Assembly (NCBI GenBank): GCA_052144935.1
Contig: JBKQPR010000261.1
Location: 1 to 29,787, forward strand
Length of the DNA stretch: 29,787 nucleotides
Direction: 5' to 3'
Source: JOPF133 sp052144935
GTDB lineage: Bacteria; Acidobacteriota; Terriglobia; Bryobacterales; Bryobacteraceae
Program-made: the position numbers and the translations under genes
In this document: piece by piece, positions 17,563 through 24,169 of the stretch
Layout: each line of letters opens with the position of its first letter
Numbering within the stretch: the stretch's first letter is position 1
The notes under the pieces: generated by a model
What the model saw: only the letters and a program-made list of their open reading frames with translations
What the model was told of the DNA's origin: nothing
Database searches by the model: none

Positions 17563-18344
17563 CAAAACTGGCGGGCCCTTCGCACCCGAAAATCCTCCAC
17601 CAGCGGCATGCGAATCACGGTGCACATTTCAAACAGCCGCGAGCGGGCCCGCGCCCCGATCTGCTCCGACAGGATGCGCCGGTACTCGGGCTTGTCGAGG
17701 GCCACGTTTTTCTGGATCACCGTGCTGCCGGCGTCGGCATCCGGCACGTTGGTGGTCGCGATCAGCGGCTTGCGGTTGTTGCAGCGGTAGGTGATGATCG
17801 CGGTGATAGTGTCTTCCACCCAGTCCGAGCCGCGATGCGCGCCCAGATCGTCCAGCAGCAGCACTTCGGCGTCCAGCGCGACGCGGTAGGCTTCCTTGTC
17901 GGTGGAATGCGAGGCCTCGTCGAAGCCGGCGCGGATGCGGTCCAGCAGATTCTGATAATCGCAGAACAGGCATTCGAAGCCCTTTTCGAGGATCTTGCGC
18001 GCGGCCGCCACGGCCAGGTGAGTCTTGCCGCTGCCGGGTTCGCCGATCAGCAGCAGACCAGGGCGGGCCTCGTTGGGGAAGTCGCGCAGGTAATTGCGCA
18101 CCGACATGAGGACATTGGTGAGTTCGCGGCGGGCGATGGGGTTGTCGGGGCCTGGCACCACGAAGTTGTCGAGGGAGGCGTTGCGGTAAAGGGGTGGAAT
18201 CTGGGCGCGTTCTTCCAGGCGGCTGTTGCGCCCCTGAAAGCGGCACTCGCAAGGCTCCGCGCCGGAGACGTTGGCGCGTTCCACGATCAACCACCCGACG
18301 CCGCCGCACTTGGGACAAACCGACTCCGTGGCCATCGCTTCCAT
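17562..18344 (-). CDS. DnaC/IstB-type ATPase, probable replicative helicase loader
   Basis: An AAA+ ATPase of the DnaC/IstB family, about 260 residues. A zinc-finger-like N-terminus carries CPKCGGVGW and, about 15 residues later, CECRF, as in many DnaC/DnaI-like loaders. Walker A is GEPGSGKTHL, Walker B is LLLDDLGA, and sensor-1 is in LIATTNVP. A role in loading the replicative helicase fits better than a transposition role, because no transposase or insertion-sequence end is nearby. Possible starts are ATG at 18389, 18344 or 18335. The first lies inside a repeat element and would add 15 non-conserved residues, so I use 18344. It is coupled to the downstream glycosidase-like gene by a four-base overlap. 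Confidence 0.82.
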   Translation of the reverse strand: MEAMATESVCPKCGGVGWLIVERANVSGAEPCECRFQGRNSRLEERAQIPPLYRNASLDNFVVPGPDNPIARRELTNVLMSVRNYLRDFPNEARPGLLLIGEPGSGKTHLAVAAARKILEKGFECLFCDYQNLLDRIRAGFDEASHSTDKEAYRVALDAEVLLLDDLGAHRGSDWVEDTITAIITYRCNNRKPLIATTNVPDADAGSTVIQKNVALDKPEYRRILSEQIGARARSRLFEMCTVIRMPLVEDFRVRRARQF

Positions 18345-18379
18345 TATCTGCCAGACGGGTGGGAGGGTGGCGGGGTTGC

Positions 18380-18527
18380 GGTGGGGCATGCTCTGGCGCT
18401 TTGGCCAGCATTAGCCTGCCCTCCCATGCCGGCTTCGGGACCAGCGGCGACGCCCGGAGGTTTTGGCGTCGTTCGCGTGGCGGACGGGCAAGCTAATGCT
18501 GGCCAAAGCGCCAGAGCATGCCCCACC
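18380..18527. repeat. Inverted repeat with 42-bp arms (36 bp perfect), MITE/REP-like
   Basis: The outer 36 bases of each arm (18380-18415 and 18492-18527, ending GGTGGGGCATGCTCTGG) are perfect reverse complements. Pairing continues for six more bases with one mismatch (to 18421 and from 18486), leaving a 64-base centre. The element ends exactly one base before the stop codon of the six-repeat protein (18528). It also covers an upstream in-frame ATG of the helicase-loader gene. It could fold into a long hairpin in a transcript running through both minus-strand genes. Confidence 0.85.
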
Positions 18528-20657
18528 CTACTGCCCGCTCGTCAGCGACAGCGTGTATGCCCCGACGCTATTGTAATAACCGCTGTAGGGTTCGGCTTTG
18601 GCCACCACGTAGTACGTCCCGGCGGGGAGCGTCTGTTGAAGCAAAGCGCTGGCGCCGCCACCGCCCGAATCGCCGAAGGCCAGCAGGTTGCCGTTCGAGT
18701 CCAGCAGGATCAGGTAGGCGCTGAAGGCGCTGGAGTCCAGTTCCAGATTCACCGTCGTCGCGGCATTCAGGGTGAAAGAATAGACATCGGCGAAGGTGGA
18801 GTCGGTATACTGGCACGAAGTGTAATTGAGCGCCCCATTGATCGTGGCGCCCACAGTGAGACCGCCCTGCGGCACGCAGAACGGCGGCCGCGATCCGGCC
18901 GTGGTGCGCACGTCCACCTCGTACAATCCACCCGCCGTAACGGATACGGCCCGCGCCTGCAGTTGGTAAGTGCCCGCCGGCAGATACTGGATAATCAGCG
19001 GATCGTTGGGCGCGTAGCTGTCTTCGTCGCTGCGCAGGAGGTTGCCGGACTGATCGGTCAGGGTCAGGTGGCCCTCCACCTGGCTCGACGTCATGACCGC
19101 CAAAATCACCCCGGCCGAGGGCAGCGTAAACTGATACAGATCCAGCGGCTGGCCGCTGGGGCCTGGGCAACTCCCCTCCCCGAGGTCCGCAATGTAGCCG
19201 CCGTTGTTATCCACGGGCTGGATGTAAGTGCAGGGAGTAAGGGTGTGGGCAGTGAAGTTAGCGGTGAGCTGATAAGCGCCAGTTCCGGAAATAGCCGCGG
19301 CGGCCACGGTGTAGGTGCCGGCGGGTAACTGGGTGACTAACTCGGTGGACCCCAATCCCAGGTCGTCTTCGCTCAGCAGAATCAGATTGTCCTTGGTGTC
19401 GCGGAAGGCCAGGCGCCCGGCAAATGCGCTGGATGTGAGGGTCGCATCCAGGGTCCCGTCCGCCGGCAGCGTGACGCTGTACAGGTCGGTCAGGCCCAGG
19501 TCGTTGTCGCGGCAGGAAGAAGGCGTGAGCGTGCCCGCCAGCGCGCCGCTGGGAGAGGCAGCGATCAGCGAGCAGGGTTGGGGAGATCCCGCCGTGAACT
19601 GGTAGTTGAATGCGTAGGCGCCGCCCGTTGCCACCGGGCTGACAATCTCGACAGTGTAATTGCCAGGGCTGAGCTGCGCGCGGATCTCGGCAATATTCTG
19701 CGCCGCCGTGCTGCCGCCGCCGCCTGTATCGAGCGCGATGGTGTTGCCGCTTTGATCCAGCAGGTAAATGGTGGGATCGAAAGCGGAGCTGGCGGCGCTC
19801 AGATCTGCCAGGCCCGCGGCCGTCAGCGTGAGGTTGTAGAAGGTGAAGTACGAGATGGTCCCGTTGTCCCCGGCGGAGGTGCAGCTCGAAGTGGTGACGG
19901 TGGAGTTGTCGCTGGCGCTGGCGGAGAAGGTGGATTGCGGCACGCAGGTCTCGGTAGCGGCGGGCTGGAAGCTGGTGTCGATTTCGTAGGCGCCCAGCAC
20001 ATCCGCGGTGGAAATCAGAATTTCGTACTGTGTGTGCGCATATACCGCCACCTGCAAAGCGCCGCCCGATGCCACCGCCGTGCCATCCGGCTGGCGCACG
20101 ATCACGGCGGGTGTGAAGTCCGGGCTGGAGACCGAAATCGTCAGCGTCCCCGATCCGAGGGTGCTTAGCGAGTAGCCTTCGTAAGCCGTCCCGGAAGGCA
20201 GCGCGCATCCCGACATTCCGAGCGTACCGTCCACGGTGTCATGGAGGCCGATGGAATCGAAATTGGCGCATAGCATGCCGGGTTCGGGCATGAACGCCGT
20301 CTGCACCGTGTACCCGCCCACCTGCCCGGGTGTCTGCCCATCAACCAAGAGGGTGTAGCTGCCGGCCTCGATAGGTTGCTGAACGGCGAGGCCGGAAGCG
20401 ATCTGCGCGCCGGAGTTGTCGCGCAGGATCAGGATGAGGTTGTTCGATATGCCGCTGAGGTTGATTTGGATTTGGCCGCGATCGGGCAGCACCAGCCGGT
20501 AAGCCTGATAAGCCGTACCGTCGGACAGCACGCAACTGGAATTATCGAGCGACGCGGAAACCGTGGCGGAGGGCAGGATGCGCACCGGAGCGCAGGTCTG
20601 GCCGTGGACAACGGAGACAGCGAAGGCTCCCAGTAGTGCGGCCACGACGAGGCGCAT
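18528..20657 (-). CDS. Secreted protein of six PPC-like beta-sandwich repeats
   Basis: A 709-residue exported protein: signal peptide 1-19 (MRLVVAALLGAFAVSVVHG), then six repeats of about 115 residues. Each starts with a Cys and has a second Cys about 20 residues later (TCAPVRILP to NSSC; LCANFDS to SGC; TCVPQ to SSC; PCSLIA to SSC; PCTYIQ to GSC; FCVPQ to TSC). Each continues with YxxxLPxxGxLxLxLxSxxFxxxLxLxDxxGN and LPAGxYxLxxxA, the pattern of bacterial pre-peptidase C-terminal (PPC) domains. The Cys pairs probably form disulfides. No catalytic domain is attached, so it is likely a binding or surface protein. The stop codon abuts the 18380-18527 repeat. Confidence 0.78.
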   Translation of the reverse strand: MRLVVAALLGAFAVSVVHGQTCAPVRILPSATVSASLDNSSCVLSDGTAYQAYRLVLPDRGQIQINLSGISNNLILILRDNSGAQIASGLAVQQPIEAGSYTLLVDGQTPGQVGGYTVQTAFMPEPGMLCANFDSIGLHDTVDGTLGMSGCALPSGTAYEGYSLSTLGSGTLTISVSSPDFTPAVIVRQPDGTAVASGGALQVAVYAHTQYEILISTADVLGAYEIDTSFQPAATETCVPQSTFSASASDNSTVTTSSCTSAGDNGTISYFTFYNLTLTAAGLADLSAASSAFDPTIYLLDQSGNTIALDTGGGGSTAAQNIAEIRAQLSPGNYTVEIVSPVATGGAYAFNYQFTAGSPQPCSLIAASPSGALAGTLTPSSCRDNDLGLTDLYSVTLPADGTLDATLTSSAFAGRLAFRDTKDNLILLSEDDLGLGSTELVTQLPAGTYTVAAAAISGTGAYQLTANFTAHTLTPCTYIQPVDNNGGYIADLGEGSCPGPSGQPLDLYQFTLPSAGVILAVMTSSQVEGHLTLTDQSGNLLRSDEDSYAPNDPLIIQYLPAGTYQLQARAVSVTAGGLYEVDVRTTAGSRPPFCVPQGGLTVGATINGALNYTSCQYTDSTFADVYSFTLNAATTVNLELDSSAFSAYLILLDSNGNLLAFGDSGGGGASALLQQTLPAGTYYVVAKAEPYSGYYNSVGAYTLSLTSGQ

Positions 20658-20790
20658 TGCTTCAGCTTAAAACACTTGGCGGGCTGGAGCATTCCGTGCG
20701 CGACGGGCTTGGTTGTGACTGCCTGTCCGGACGGAAACGAGTATCCGGCCGGTCTCAAGCCGGACCCGAGTCCGATCTCCTCTCTCCGCC

Positions 20791-21000
20791 TCAAACACAG
20801 CGACACACTCCCGAAATGGAATTGCACCATTGCTCCGAATCTGTGGATTCAATTTTGAGTCGCCCCTTAAGTGGCATGACGATTTTGCCGCGCTGGAAAA
20901 CGGCTTCAACGAAGTCACCTTCGGCGATGCCGGCCAGAGTGCGCAGCCGGGTGGGCAGTGTCATCTGGCCTTTGCAGTGGATTTTCACAATGGTGGTCAT
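20791..21000 (-). CDS. AbrB/MazE-type antitoxin-like DNA-binding protein, C-terminus altered
   Basis: A 69-residue protein starting MTTIVKIHCKGQMTLP at 21000. Residues 1-47 form a SpoVT/AbrB swapped-hairpin DNA-binding domain (KGQMTLPTRLRTLAGIAEGDFVEAVFQRGKIVMPLK). In toxin-antitoxin systems this domain is followed by a toxin-neutralising tail. Here the last about 22 residues (RLKIESTDSEQWCNSI and on) do not look like one, and there is no adjacent toxin gene. It may be an orphan regulator or a truncated antitoxin. An in-frame start at 21054 is possible but adds a non-family N-terminus. Confidence 0.65.
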   Translation of the reverse strand: MTTIVKIHCKGQMTLPTRLRTLAGIAEGDFVEAVFQRGKIVMPLKGRLKIESTDSEQWCNSISGVCRCV

Positions 21001-21117
21001 ATTAGGAGCAAAGAGGTTGAATGATCTGCCAGTAGCACAGCAGACGGGCAGCATCCGTCAAGCTGTTTCGCAGGCAGATCCACGCGCCCCTCGCAGGCCC
21101 CCATCCGATCGAACCCC

Positions 21118-21238
21118 ACTTTATTGACAGGGTTTGGGGGGATGGTACAATGATTCAGAACTCGGAGTTGCCAATTCCTTTGGTTCCAGGAACATGCGAC
21201 AGCCGCATCCTTTCTGGGACCGAATGAATCCAGGAAGG
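21118..21238 (+). repeat. Direct repeat copy 1: duplicated promoter and leader
   Basis: This 121-base stretch matches 22675-22796 with four substitutions and one single-base indel. It includes a complete promoter, TTGACA (21124-21129), 16 bases, TACAAT (21146-21151), and a leader with the same two hairpins. Similarity stops at CAGGAAGG, the position of the ribosome binding site in copy 2. What follows here (21239-21328) is not a plus-strand gene. A promoter here would point towards the 3' end of the BrnA gene and could produce antisense RNA. Confidence 0.9.
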
Positions 21239-21328
21239 CTGATACTGTTGATCCGGCCGACCGTGAAGTTGATGGAGGGGGCGAAGTAGTTACAGAATCT
21301 GCTGCCTGGCACTTCCGGCGCGTTTCGT

Positions 21329-21616
21329 TCAGGCGATCTTGGATTCCTTCTTGAGGGCTTCGTGGAGTAGCGTTTTAATAAGAGTCTGGTAGCCGACTCC
21401 GCGCTTCTCGGCCAGCTTCCGGGCCCGCTCAATATCGGTGACCGGCAACCGGACGGAAACGTTCTTCGTGGGCACGGCGCCGCGACGGCCATGCTTCAGC
21501 AACAGGTCCGCAATCAGGTCTTGATGCCGATCCCACCATCTCGCTTCCTCGGCTTCGGAGCGGAACTCCGGTGCATCGACCACAATGGGTTTGGCTTTGG
21601 CCTGTTTCGACCTCAT
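21329..21616 (-). CDS. brnA: BrnA-type antitoxin (CopG/ribbon-helix-helix)
   Basis: A 95-residue antitoxin of the CopG-antitoxin/BrnA family that neutralises BrnT and represses the shared promoter. The family motif FRSEAEEARWWDRHQDL is at residues 18-34. The C-terminal ribbon-helix-helix is NVSVRLPVTDIERARKLAEKRGVGYQTLIKTLLHEAL. The ATG at 21616 overlaps the toxin's stop codon (ATGA), giving the toxin-first, antitoxin-second order typical of brnTA. Confidence 0.87.
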   Translation of the reverse strand: MRSKQAKAKPIVVDAPEFRSEAEEARWWDRHQDLIADLLLKHGRRGAVPTKNVSVRLPVTDIERARKLAEKRGVGYQTLIKTLLHEALKKESKIA

Positions 21617-21882
21617 AACTTTTCCCTCACTTTCCTTTTCGCCACATGCGCGGTGACGACGCGAATTCCGCCGCTGCGCCTCGTGTAAACGAACTGCAAC
21701 GCCCTTCCTGCGTCGGTCAGCCCCGCGCACAGCACCCGTTCCTCGCCACTGCGCTTCTGGACGGCAAGCACGACCAGTGGATCGCTGGCGAATGCCTGCT
21801 CGACCTCCGCCGGCGTGACGCCGTGCCGCGCGATGTGCCCGGTGTTGGCGTCATCCCAGTCGAACTTCGGCGCGCGCGACAT
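21613..21882 (-). CDS. brnT: BrnT-type toxin (RelE-like ribonuclease)
   Basis: An 89-residue toxin of the BrnT family, compact RelE-fold ribonucleases that inhibit translation. Family features are FDWDDANTGHIARHGVTPAEVEQAFASDP near the N-terminus, then ALQFVYTRRSGGIRVVTAHVAKRKVREKL, with basic residues expected at the active site. It differs a little from the classical KNxxNxxKHGVSF start and belongs to the H-I-A-R-H-G-V variant. It is the first gene of the brnT-brnA pair. The start at 21882 has GAGG very close upstream. Confidence 0.87.
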   Translation of the reverse strand: MSRAPKFDWDDANTGHIARHGVTPAEVEQAFASDPLVVLAVQKRSGEERVLCAGLTDAGRALQFVYTRRSGGIRVVTAHVAKRKVREKL

Positions 21883-21894
21883 GCCTCACACCAT

Positions 21895-21923
21895 TGTATA
21901 TACATATCGGCATGGCGGCGCAA
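21895..21923 (-). promoter_or_regulatory. brnTA promoter with palindromic operator
   Basis: On the minus strand TTGCGC (21918-21923) and TATACA (21895-21900) are spaced by 17 bases. A perfect 10-base palindrome, TGTATATACA (21895-21904), covers the -10 box, where a BrnA dimer could bind for autorepression. Transcription would begin only about six bases before the brnT start codon. Beyond it (21924-22140) I see no gene. Confidence 0.5.
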
Positions 21924-22140
21924 CATTGCGAAGGGCAGAGCAGCCGCCTGTCGGGCGCGGGCCCGGTGCAGCCGTCACGATGCCCCTGTTTTGCTCCGCC
22001 AGCTATTTGTAGTTCCGCAGAACAAAAGCATCTCAACCACCTTGCGTTCGAGAACCATTGGACGCGAGCGCATGTCTCAACGCCCGCGCCGTTGAATACG
22101 CACCACTCTCAGCGGGACGCGCCGCCTGACAGCCACACGG

Positions 22141-22650
22141 CTACTCGGGAGGGGAGACAGCCTGAGCTTCCTCGACCCCTGCTTTGATCGCCGGCGCCTC
22201 TACTTCAGCGTCCGTGTCTTCCAATTCGAGGGTCTCCCCCGTCGACGGCAAACCCGCATCCAGAGGATCAGGCCTGCACCAGCCGATAGCCTTCCTAACG
22301 TTGTCGATCGCGGTCGTCACCGCAGAATACGCAGACAGTTTCTTGTACGTGGTCACCGGCTGGTTCGTCTTCGGGTCGATCTGGTCCCTCCGCTGGCGAA
22401 TGCTCGAGGTCCAGATCGCGTCCGACTCCTGCCAGTTAATCTGGCCTGGTTTGCTCGCGTACTTACGCCAGTCCTCTGGAGCGTAGGTCAGCAGTTCGTT
22501 GCCGATACATCCGAGGATCACCAGCCCCTCACCCTCCAGGCAAACATACTTTCCAGTCCGAATACCGAAAAGTTTGGATTTCTTGTCGTCCGATATGATG
22601 GCCCCGGCAAACTCCTCGATGGTCGCAAACGCAGGAGAGACGTCTCCCAC
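22141..22650 (-). CDS. Hypothetical protein, probably truncated at its 5' end
   Basis: A 169-residue protein of no recognised family. It has no signal peptide or membrane segment. Residues 10-110 look globular (FATIEEFAGAIISDDKKSKLFGIR, YAPEDWRKYASK, YSAVTTAIDNVRKAIGW), followed by an acidic Glu/Ala tail. The start used is a GTG at 22650. The same frame stays open and protein-like for ten more codons (VGTDEI and on) before reaching a stop within the left edge of direct repeat copy 2. This suggests that the repeat junction cut off the true beginning. It could be a gene captured with the BrnTA pair. Confidence 0.5.
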   Translation of the reverse strand: MGDVSPAFATIEEFAGAIISDDKKSKLFGIRTGKYVCLEGEGLVILGCIGNELLTYAPEDWRKYASKPGQINWQESDAIWTSSIRQRRDQIDPKTNQPVTTYKKLSAYSAVTTAIDNVRKAIGWCRPDPLDAGLPSTGETLELEDTDAEVEAPAIKAGVEEAQAVSPPE

Positions 22651-22674
22651 GCAGATCTCATCCGTTCCAACCCT

Positions 22675-22796
22675 ACTTTATTGACAGGGTTTGGGGGGAT
22701 GGTACAATGATTCAGAACTCGGAGTTGCCCAATTCCTTTGGTTCCAGGAACATGCGATAGCCGCATCCTTTCTGGGACCAAATGAATCCAAGAAGG
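22675..22796 (+). repeat. Direct repeat copy 2: active promoter and leader of the cysM operon
   Basis: The partner of 21118-21238, 1557 bases downstream and in the same orientation. Weaker similarity extends left to about 22659 (CATCCG and AACC shared). It runs up to and includes the ribosome binding site of the cysteine synthase gene. The four substitutions and one indel between the copies fall in hairpin loops, at the tip of a stem as a wobble pair, or in the unpaired 3' part. Confidence 0.9.
22681..22708 (+). promoter_or_regulatory. Strong sigma-70 promoter of the cysM-mec-cysO::moeZ operon
   Basis: A perfect -35 box TTGACA (22681-22686) and TACAAT (22703-22708) separated by 16 bases. The predicted start of transcription is near 22715, leaving a leader of about 87 bases before the ATG at 22802. 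This is the closest match to the housekeeping consensus that I noticed in the window. Confidence 0.8.
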
Positions 22797-22801
22797 TGAT
22801 T
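22715..22801 (+). promoter_or_regulatory. Candidate structured 5' leader (two hairpins)
   Basis: Hairpin 1 pairs GGAGTT (22721-22726) with AATTCC (22731-22736), including one G-U pair. Hairpin 2 pairs TGGTTCCAG (22739-22747) with CTGGGACCA (22772-22780). An internal loop, GAAC on one side and CCTTT on the other, then leads to a five-base stem, ATGCG with CGCAT, capped by ATAGC. The ribosome binding segment AAGGTGA follows at 22794-22800. I do not recognise a known riboswitch. Function as a sulfur- or cysteine-responsive control element is an inference from its position. Confidence 0.45.
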
Positions 22802-23752
22802 ATGGCTTTCGTGGCCCCTATCCCGCACCTGGCGCGCACCCAGGCGGAACCTCTGCTCGCGACCATCGGCAACACGCCGCTCCTCCGCCTGGAAAAGATT
22901 CCCGAGGAGTTTCCCGGAATCGAGATCTTCGGCAAGGCCGAGTATTTCAACCCCGGCGGCTCGGTGAAGGACCGCGCAGCCCTCAATATGGTGCTGGATG
23001 GCGAACGCTCCGGCCGGCTCAATCATAGCCGCATCATCCTCGATTCCACCAGCGGCAATACCGGCATCGCCTACGCCATGATCGCCGCCAACCGCGGATA
23101 CAAGGTCAAGCTGGTGCTGCCCGCCAACGCTTCGCCCGAGCGCAAACGCATCCTCAAGGCCTACGGCGCGGAAATGCTTTTCAGCGATCCCAACGAGGGC
23201 TCCGACGGCGCCATCCGCATGTGCCGGAAGATTTACAACGACGACCCCGACCGCTACTTCTACCCCGACCAGTACAACAACCCGGCCAATTGGAAGGCGC
23301 ATTTCGAGCACACCGGTCCCGAGATCATCAAGCAGACCGGCGGCGCGCTCACTCATTTCGTGACCGCCATGGGCACCAGCGGAACCTTCACCGGCGTCTC
23401 GCGGCGGCTGAAGCGCGATCTGCCCGAGGTCAAGTGCTACTCGGCGCAGCCCTCCAGCGGTTTCCATGGACTGGAGGGGCTCAAGCACATGCCCACCGCC
23501 ATCGTGCCGGGGATTTACGACCAGCAACTGGCCGACGGCAATCTGTGGATTGAAACCGAAGACGCCTACGCCATGGTGCGGCGGCTGGCGCGCGAAGAGG
23601 GCCTGCTGGTGGGCATCTCTTCGGGATGCAACGTGCACGCGGCCTGCCTGCTGGCGCGCGACCTCGCCGGCCGCGGCGAATCGGCCACTATCGTGACCGT
23701 CCTCTGCGACAGCGCCGAGAAGTACCTCAGCGAACATTTCTGGGACGAGTAA
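22802..23752 (+). CDS. cysM: Cysteine synthase, CysM type (CysO-thiocarboxylate dependent)
   Basis: A 316-residue PLP enzyme of the cysteine synthase family. The PLP lysine is K56 in NPGGSVKDRAA, the substrate loop is STSGNTG (82-88), the phosphate-binding loop is GTSGTFTG, and SSGCN lies near the C-terminus. In the mycobacterial CysM-CysO-Mec pathway, CysM uses O-phosphoserine and thiocarboxylated CysO to form CysO-cysteine. The neighbouring mec and cysO genes make that route likely here rather than the free-sulfide route, although sequence alone does not prove the substrate. The ATG at 22802 has a good ribosome binding site, AAGGTGA. Its stop codon overlaps the mec start (TAATG). Confidence 0.9.
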   Translation: MAFVAPIPHLARTQAEPLLATIGNTPLLRLEKIPEEFPGIEIFGKAEYFNPGGSVKDRAALNMVLDGERSGRLNHSRIILDSTSGNTGIAYAMIAANRGYKVKLVLPANASPERKRILKAYGAEMLFSDPNEGSDGAIRMCRKIYNDDPDRYFYPDQYNNPANWKAHFEHTGPEIIKQTGGALTHFVTAMGTSGTFTGVSRRLKRDLPEVKCYSAQPSSGFHGLEGLKHMPTAIVPGIYDQQLADGNLWIETEDAYAMVRRLAREEGLLVGISSGCNVHAACLLARDLAGRGESATIVTVLCDSAEKYLSEHFWDE

Positions 23753-24168
23753 TGATCCGCATCCAATCCGAACCGTGGGCGGCCATGGTGGCGCACGCCC
23801 GCCAGACCTATCCCAACGAATGCTGCGGCGCGATGCTCGGCTCGATCGACGGCGATGAGAAGCTGGTGCGCGTGGCCCTGCCGCTCGAAAATGCTTTCGC
23901 GGGCGCCCAGGCGGCGCGCTACGAGCTGCGCCCCGAAGACCTTCTGGCCGCCGACAAGGCCGCCCGCGACCGGCACATGGACCTCATCGGCATCTATCAC
24001 TCGCATCCCGATTGCGATGCCTATTTCTCGCCCACCGATTTGCGAAATTCCTGCCCCTGGTATTCTTTCGTTGTGCTATCCATTCGGAAGGGCGAATTCC
24101 ACCACGCCAACAGTTGGCTGCCCAACGTCGAACAAACCGAGGCGGCCAAAGAGGAGTTGACTTACTAA
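23752..24168 (+). CDS. mec: JAMM (M67) metalloprotease, Mec-like
   Basis: A 138-residue JAB1/MPN-type zinc peptidase. The full JAMM set is present: Glu23 in NECCGAMLG, then HSHPDCDAYFSPTD with His83, His85, Ser93 and Asp96 in the exact H-x-H-x7-S-x2-D spacing. In mycobacteria Mec removes cysteine from the C-terminus of the carrier CysO. It overlaps cysM by one base and ends one base before the cysO-moeZ fusion gene. Because the carrier here is fused to its activating enzyme, this protease may also have to cut after the internal Gly-Gly; that second role is an inference. Confidence 0.9.
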   Translation: MIRIQSEPWAAMVAHARQTYPNECCGAMLGSIDGDEKLVRVALPLENAFAGAQAARYELRPEDLLAADKAARDRHMDLIGIYHSHPDCDAYFSPTDLRNSCPWYSFVVLSIRKGEFHHANSWLPNVEQTEAAKEELTY

Positions 24169-24169
24169 C

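Noticed and set aside
17562..18344. IstB-type transposition helper of an insertion sequence
   Set aside because: There is no IstA-type transposase, no terminal inverted repeats bracketing the gene, and the N-terminal zinc-finger pattern fits a helicase loader better.
15688..19328. Long plus-strand frames (15688-17142 and 17454-19328) antisense to the glycosidase-like, DnaC-type and six-repeat genes
   Set aside because: Composition is typical of antisense shadows (Arg/His/Gln/Gly-rich), with no domains or ribosome binding sites. The minus-strand genes have recognisable motifs.
21239..21328. Possible gene remnant after repeat copy 1 (minus-strand peptide NYFAPSINFTVGRINSI)
   Set aside because: Too short and without a confident match; the resemblance to a beta-barrel C-terminus is too weak to report.
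22707..22760. A 17-codon open frame starting ATGATTCAGAAC in the cysM leader
   Set aside because: Its ATG overlaps the -10 box and so is upstream of the expected transcript start. The single-base indel shifts the frame in the other repeat copy, so it is not conserved as a peptide.
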